This document shows, piece after piece, positions 5,709 through 8,276 of a stretch of DNA of 8,276 nucleotides. How positions within the stretch are numbered: the stretch's first letter is position 1; every line of letters begins with the position of its first letter. Under the pieces are notes generated by a model. That model searched no databases. It had not been told where the DNA came from and saw only the letters and a list, made by a program, of their open reading frames with translations. Position numbers and translations under genes: made by a program. Source of the stretch: an uncultured Lachnospiraceae bacterium. GTDB taxonomy: Bacteria; Bacillota; Clostridia; Lachnospirales; Lachnospiraceae. Where the stretch lies: contig CACZQU010000203.1 of the NCBI GenBank assembly GCA_902783305.1, positions 1 through 8,276 of the forward strand, in the 5' to 3' direction.

Positions 5709-7001
5709 ATGAAGCAACAAGACTTGAAGGATGCCCTGGATCTGCTGGAAAAAGAAAAAAATATCAGCAAGAGTACGTTAATTGAAGCCATTCAGCAGTC
5801 GATCATCCAGGCTTGCAAGCAGCATTTCGGGAAGGCGGAAAATATCCATGTCAATGTGGATCCGTCTACCGGAGCTTTCAGTGTTTACGCAGAGCGGGTG
5901 GTAAGCGAGGACGTCGAGGATCCTGCGGAACAGATTTCCCTGGAGCAGGCGAGAAAGATCAATTCACGGGTTGGATACGATGATGTGGTTCAGGTACCAA
6001 TCCAGTCAGACCGTTTTGGCCGGATTGTGACCCAGAATGCCAAGAATATTATTCTGCAGAAGATCAGGGAAGAAGAAAGAAAGGCTCTGTATGACCAGTA
6101 TTTCGTCCTTGAAAAAGAGGTGGTGACCGGGATCGTACAGCGGGTTTCCGGAACAGGCATCAGCATCAATCTGGGAAAAGCAGATGCGATCATGAACGAA
6201 AATGAACAGGTCCCGGGAGAGAAGCTTTCACCGCTTGACAGAATCAAGGTTTATATCCTGGAAGTGAAGGATACCTCCAAGGGTCCCAGAATTCTGGTGT
6301 CAAGAACTCATCCCGGACTGGTCAAGAAATTGTTTGAAGCGGAGGTTGCGGAAGTAAAGGACGGGATCGTCGAGATCCGCAGCATCGCGAGGGAAGCGGG
6401 ATCGAGGACAAAGATTGCCGTTTCCAGCAAGGATCCGGATGTGGATCCGGTAGGCGCCTGTGTCGGTGTGAACGGCGCCAGGGTTGGAGCAGTGGTCAAT
6501 GAGCTCAGAGGAGAAAAAATTGACATTGTGACCTGGGATGACAACCCGGCTATCCTGATCGAGAATGCCCTTAGTCCTGCCAAGGTGATTGCCGTGCTTG
6601 CGGATCCGGATGACAAGACAGCTCTTGTGGTTGTTCCGGATTATCAGCTTTCTCTTGCTATCGGTAAGGTAGGGCAGAATGCACGTCTTGCGGCAAAGCT
6701 GACCGGATACCGGATTGATATCAAGAGCGAGACTCAGGCAAGAGAAGCCGGTGATTACTACGATTACGAGGATGACGAGTACGAGTACGACTACGAGGAC
6801 GATGAGGAGTACGAGGGCTACGAGGATTATGACGGTTTTGATGCCCTGCCGGAGGATCTTGGCGGCGGAGAAGACGAAGCTATGGCTCACCCGGCTGATG
6901 ATACGGGGGATGAAGAAAATGGGTATAACTACGGGGAAGCCGGAAACACGGAAGATATTGATCCGATAATTGACAGTGAATATCCGGAGGACCCGGAGTG
7001 A
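5709..7001 (+). CDS. nusA: Transcription termination/antitermination factor NusA
   Basis: A 430-residue NusA, an RNA polymerase-binding factor that promotes pausing and hairpin termination and supports antitermination. The N-terminal polymerase-binding domain covers about 1-125 and the S1 domain about 134-200 (GIVQRVSGTGISINLG). The two KH domains span to about 345, with GVNG (253-256) in the first and AIGKVGQNARLAAKLTG (317-333) in the second. It lacks the proteobacterial acidic-repeat domains. An 83-residue acidic tail, very rich in Tyr, Asp and Glu, begins near 348, so the protein is longer than B. subtilis NusA (about 370). AAGGAG at 5695-5700 lies 8 nt before the start. It may control its own operon through the leader hairpin. 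Confidence 0.97.
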   Translation: MKQQDLKDALDLLEKEKNISKSTLIEAIQQSIIQACKQHFGKAENIHVNVDPSTGAFSVYAERVVSEDVEDPAEQISLEQARKINSRVGYDDVVQVPIQSDRFGRIVTQNAKNIILQKIREEERKALYDQYFVLEKEVVTGIVQRVSGTGISINLGKADAIMNENEQVPGEKLSPLDRIKVYILEVKDTSKGPRILVSRTHPGLVKKLFEAEVAEVKDGIVEIRSIAREAGSRTKIAVSSKDPDVDPVGACVGVNGARVGAVVNELRGEKIDIVTWDDNPAILIENALSPAKVIAVLADPDDKTALVVVPDYQLSLAIGKVGQNARLAAKLTGYRIDIKSETQAREAGDYYDYEDDEYEYDYEDDEEYEGYEDYDGFDALPEDLGGGEDEAMAHPADDTGDEENGYNYGEAGNTEDIDPIIDSEYPEDPE

Positions 7002-7020
7002 TCCGGCAGATGGAATTCAG

Positions 7021-7293
7021 ATGAAAAGAAAGACGGGCATTCCTCAGCGGCAGTGCACGGGCTGCAGGGAAATGAAAAACAAAGAACAGTTGCTTCGCGT
7101 CATCAGAACCCAGGAGGGAGAGGTACTCCTGGATCCATCCGGCAGGCTGAACGGCAGAGGAGCTTACCTTTGCAGGGATAAAGCATGTCTGGCAAAGGCC
7201 AGAAAGAACCATAGCCTGGAGCGTTCCTTCAGGATGGCAATTCCGGATTCGGTTTATGACGCTCTCGAAAAGGAGCTGGAAGGTCTTGAATAA
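7021..7293 (+). CDS. rnpM: RNase P modulator RnpM (YlxR)
   Basis: A 90-residue YlxR-family protein. Family features are visible: PQRQCTGCREMKNKEQLLRV near residues 8-27, DPSGRLNGRGAYLC near 38-51 and a basic segment ending in LERSF near 65-69. In B. subtilis the protein binds the RNase P RNA and modulates its activity, hence the name RnpM; a nucleoid or regulatory role has also been proposed. The start at 7021 fits the family N-terminus (MKRKTGIP). Its ribosome binding site is poor, so it is probably translated by coupling to nusA, whose stop is 19 nt upstream. The stop overlaps the start region of ylxQ. Confidence 0.93.
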   Translation: MKRKTGIPQRQCTGCREMKNKEQLLRVIRTQEGEVLLDPSGRLNGRGAYLCRDKACLAKARKNHSLERSFRMAIPDSVYDALEKELEGLE

Positions 7294-7612
7294 TGAAGCG
7301 GTGATTGCCCAAAAGAAAGCTTTGTCCATGCTGGGACTTGCCATGAATGCCGGAAAGGTATTGACCGGCGGGTTTGCGGTGGAAAAGTCGGTGAAGAATC
7401 AGGAAGCGCATCTGGTGATTCTGGCCGGGGATGCTTCGGACAACACGGAGAAGAAATTTGAGAAAATGTGCTTCTATTATAAAGTGCCGGTTTTGCGTCT
7501 GGCGGACAAAGCATCATTGGGGAGAGCAGTGGGAAAGGAATATCGTTCCTGCGTTGTGGTAAATGACCCCGGTTTTGCCGTGCAGATCAAAAAGCTGATG
7601 GAAACTCGATGA
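7286..7612 (+). CDS. ylxQ: YlxQ, L7Ae-type kink-turn RNA-binding protein
   Basis: A protein of about 108 residues from the L7Ae/L30e/YbxF family, which binds kink-turn RNA. Family signs are LSMLGLAMNAGKVLTGG near residues 12-28, HLVILAGDASDNTEKKF near 41-57 and a central PVLRLADKASLGRAVGKE segment. The start is uncertain. TTG at 7286 is preferred: AAGGAG (7270-7275) is 10 nt upstream and the protein then begins like relatives. ATG at 7256 has no ribosome binding site and would overlap rnpM by 38 bp; GTG at 7301 is also possible. With TTG the gene overlaps the rnpM stop by 8 bp, implying translational coupling. Conserved third small gene of the nusA operon in Bacillota. Confidence 0.88.
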   Translation: MNNEAVIAQKKALSMLGLAMNAGKVLTGGFAVEKSVKNQEAHLVILAGDASDNTEKKFEKMCFYYKVPVLRLADKASLGRAVGKEYRSCVVVNDPGFAVQIKKLMETR

Positions 7613-7628
7613 GTGATCGGAAGGTCCA

Positions 7629-7694
7629 ATGGAGATGATCTGCCGGGCTAAAGCAGATTATGGATTCATGACTGGGAAAGGGGCTGTATATTAA
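7629..7694 (+). CDS. Possible 21-codon leader ORF before infB
   Basis: An ATG at 7629 preceded by GGAAGG (7619-7624, 4 nt away) opens a 21-codon frame ending at TAA (7692-7694). It is in the same frame as infB, and its stop lies 6 nt before the infB ATG. The peptide (starting MEMICRAK) resembles nothing I know. It may be a leader peptide whose translation delivers ribosomes to the poorly preceded infB start, or simply chance. Whether it is translated cannot be told from sequence. Confidence 0.3.
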   Translation: MEMICRAKADYGFMTGKGAVY

Positions 7695-7700
7695 TTGGAT

Positions 7701-8276
7701 ATGCCTAATAATATAGAGGAAAAACTGAACTCGGCGAATAAACCGGAAGGAAAGGGCCAGGAAGCTGTTGATGCCAACGCTCCTGTGATAGCAAAGAAAA
7801 AGAAAAATATTATCCGGGTTTATCATGCACAAAATGCCAGTGACGGAGGACGAAGCAGGAAGAAGCTTGTTCCGGGAGAAAGAAGGCAGAGGCCTTCCCA
7901 GGGGACCGGAGCACGGACAGCCGGCATGGAGTCTTCCGCCAGGGAGCATGGTAAAGCCTTATCCACAGCCAGACCTGTCTCACCGGCGTCTGAAGGGAAA
8001 GCCGGGACGGATCAGGCCAGATCAGAGTCAGCTGCCGTTGTGACGGTCAGCCCGAAAGCAGAAACGGCCGGCAAGGTGACAGTCAGCCCGAAGGCGGAAG
8101 CAGCCGGCAAGGTGACGGTCAGCCCGAAGGCGGAAGCGGCCGGGAAGGTGACGGTCAGCCCGAAGGCGGAAGCGGCCGGGAAGACGACAGCTGGCGGAAA
8201 AGAAGAGTCAGCTGGCAAGGCAGCAGGCAGCATGAAGGAGGAAGTGGCTGCAGTGGTGACGGTCAGTCCGAAAACC
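7701..8276 (+). CDS. infB: Translation initiation factor IF-2, N-terminal part (runs off window)
   Basis: 192 codons are open from ATG 7701 to the window edge, so only the N-terminus is present and the GTPase domain lies outside. Identification rests on operon position after ylxQ and on the KKKKNIIRVYHAQNASDGG-type segment near residues 32-50, followed by a long Ala/Lys/Pro/Glu-rich linker, as expected of clostridial IF-2. IF-2 places initiator tRNA in the 30S P site and promotes subunit joining. A start-proximal IF2_N domain of the MAKxRV type is absent; an in-frame TAA at 7692-7694 excludes extension. The start is uncertain: TTG at 7695 is 11 nt after AAAGGGG (7677-7683), while ATG 7701 is 17 nt away. 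From 8040 the linker becomes a 12-residue tandem repeat array. Confidence 0.85.
   Translation, partial: MPNNIEEKLNSANKPEGKGQEAVDANAPVIAKKKKNIIRVYHAQNASDGGRSRKKLVPGERRQRPSQGTGARTAGMESSAREHGKALSTARPVSPASEGKAGTDQARSESAAVVTVSPKAETAGKVTVSPKAEAAGKVTVSPKAEAAGKVTVSPKAEAAGKTTAGGKEESAGKAAGSMKEEVAAVVTVSPKT
8040..8276 (+). repeat. 36-bp tandem repeats in the infB linker (VTVSPKAEAAGK)
   Basis: Four clear 36-bp copies begin at 8040, 8076, 8112 and 8148, each encoding VTVSPKAEAAGK or a close variant; the third and fourth are identical in DNA. Two diverged units occupy 8184-8255 (TTAGGKEESAGK and AAGSMKEEVAAV), and a fresh VTVSPK begins at 8256, exactly six periods after the first. The array continues past the window edge. 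It keeps the reading frame, so copy number can change without disrupting the gene. Confidence 0.95.

Noticed and set aside
8012..8233. Minus-strand repeat protein with FGLTVT repeats
   Set aside because: It is the antisense reading of the infB tandem repeats and has no start signals.
8040..8276. CRISPR-like array
   Set aside because: The 36-bp units are contiguous without spacers, are not palindromic and encode an in-frame repeat.

Overview
The window looks like chromosomal DNA from a low-to-mid-GC Bacillota, most likely a clostridial gut-type bacterium (Lachnospiraceae-like). The evidence is the gene order rimP-nusA-rnpM(ylxR)-ylxQ-infB, where the small ylxR/ylxQ pair is a Bacillota hallmark. 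Strong AGGAGG-type ribosome binding sites, sigma-A-type promoters and a PadR/DUF2812 pair agree with this. The genus assignment is inference.

Layout. (1) 63-970, plus strand: a consensus promoter (TTGACA-17-TATAAT) carries two copies of the dyad TATATCG-N5-CGATATA. It drives a two-gene operon encoding a small PadR-family repressor and an overlapping DUF2812 membrane protein. (2) 1054-1094: a long hairpin lies between the convergent units and probably terminates both. (3) 1136-2194, minus strand: an unrecognised secreted protein with a signal peptide, an EKPAA-repeat linker, an aromatic-rich middle and two C-terminal DGSYYGER repeats. (4) 2195-2827: a 633-bp divergent intergenic region holds a promoter on each strand and, between them, a stretch rich in inverted complements that may be a structured RNA. 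(5) 2828-4957, plus strand: a secreted YfbK-type von Willebrand factor A protein with an intact metal-binding (MIDAS) motif. (6) 5014-8276, plus strand: the transcription/translation operon rimP-nusA-rnpM-ylxQ-infB. Its roughly 170-nt leader contains a perfect 12-bp hairpin with a broken U-tract. infB runs off the window end.

How the parts work together. The last block is a housekeeping operon: 30S maturation (RimP), transcription elongation/termination/antitermination (NusA), an RNase P modulator (RnpM), a kink-turn RNA-binding protein (YlxQ) and initiation factor 2. Its leader hairpin is placed where a NusA-sensitive attenuator would sit. The PadR operon looks autoregulated and membrane-linked. 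The two secreted proteins are transcribed divergently, and nothing visible proves that they work together.

Most of the window is recognisable. The parts least explained by known families are the secreted repeat protein, the structured intergenic segment, the operon leader, a 21-codon ORF just upstream of and in frame with infB, and the tandem-repeat N-terminus of IF2. I see no CRISPR array, tRNA, rRNA, insertion sequence or prophage signature.
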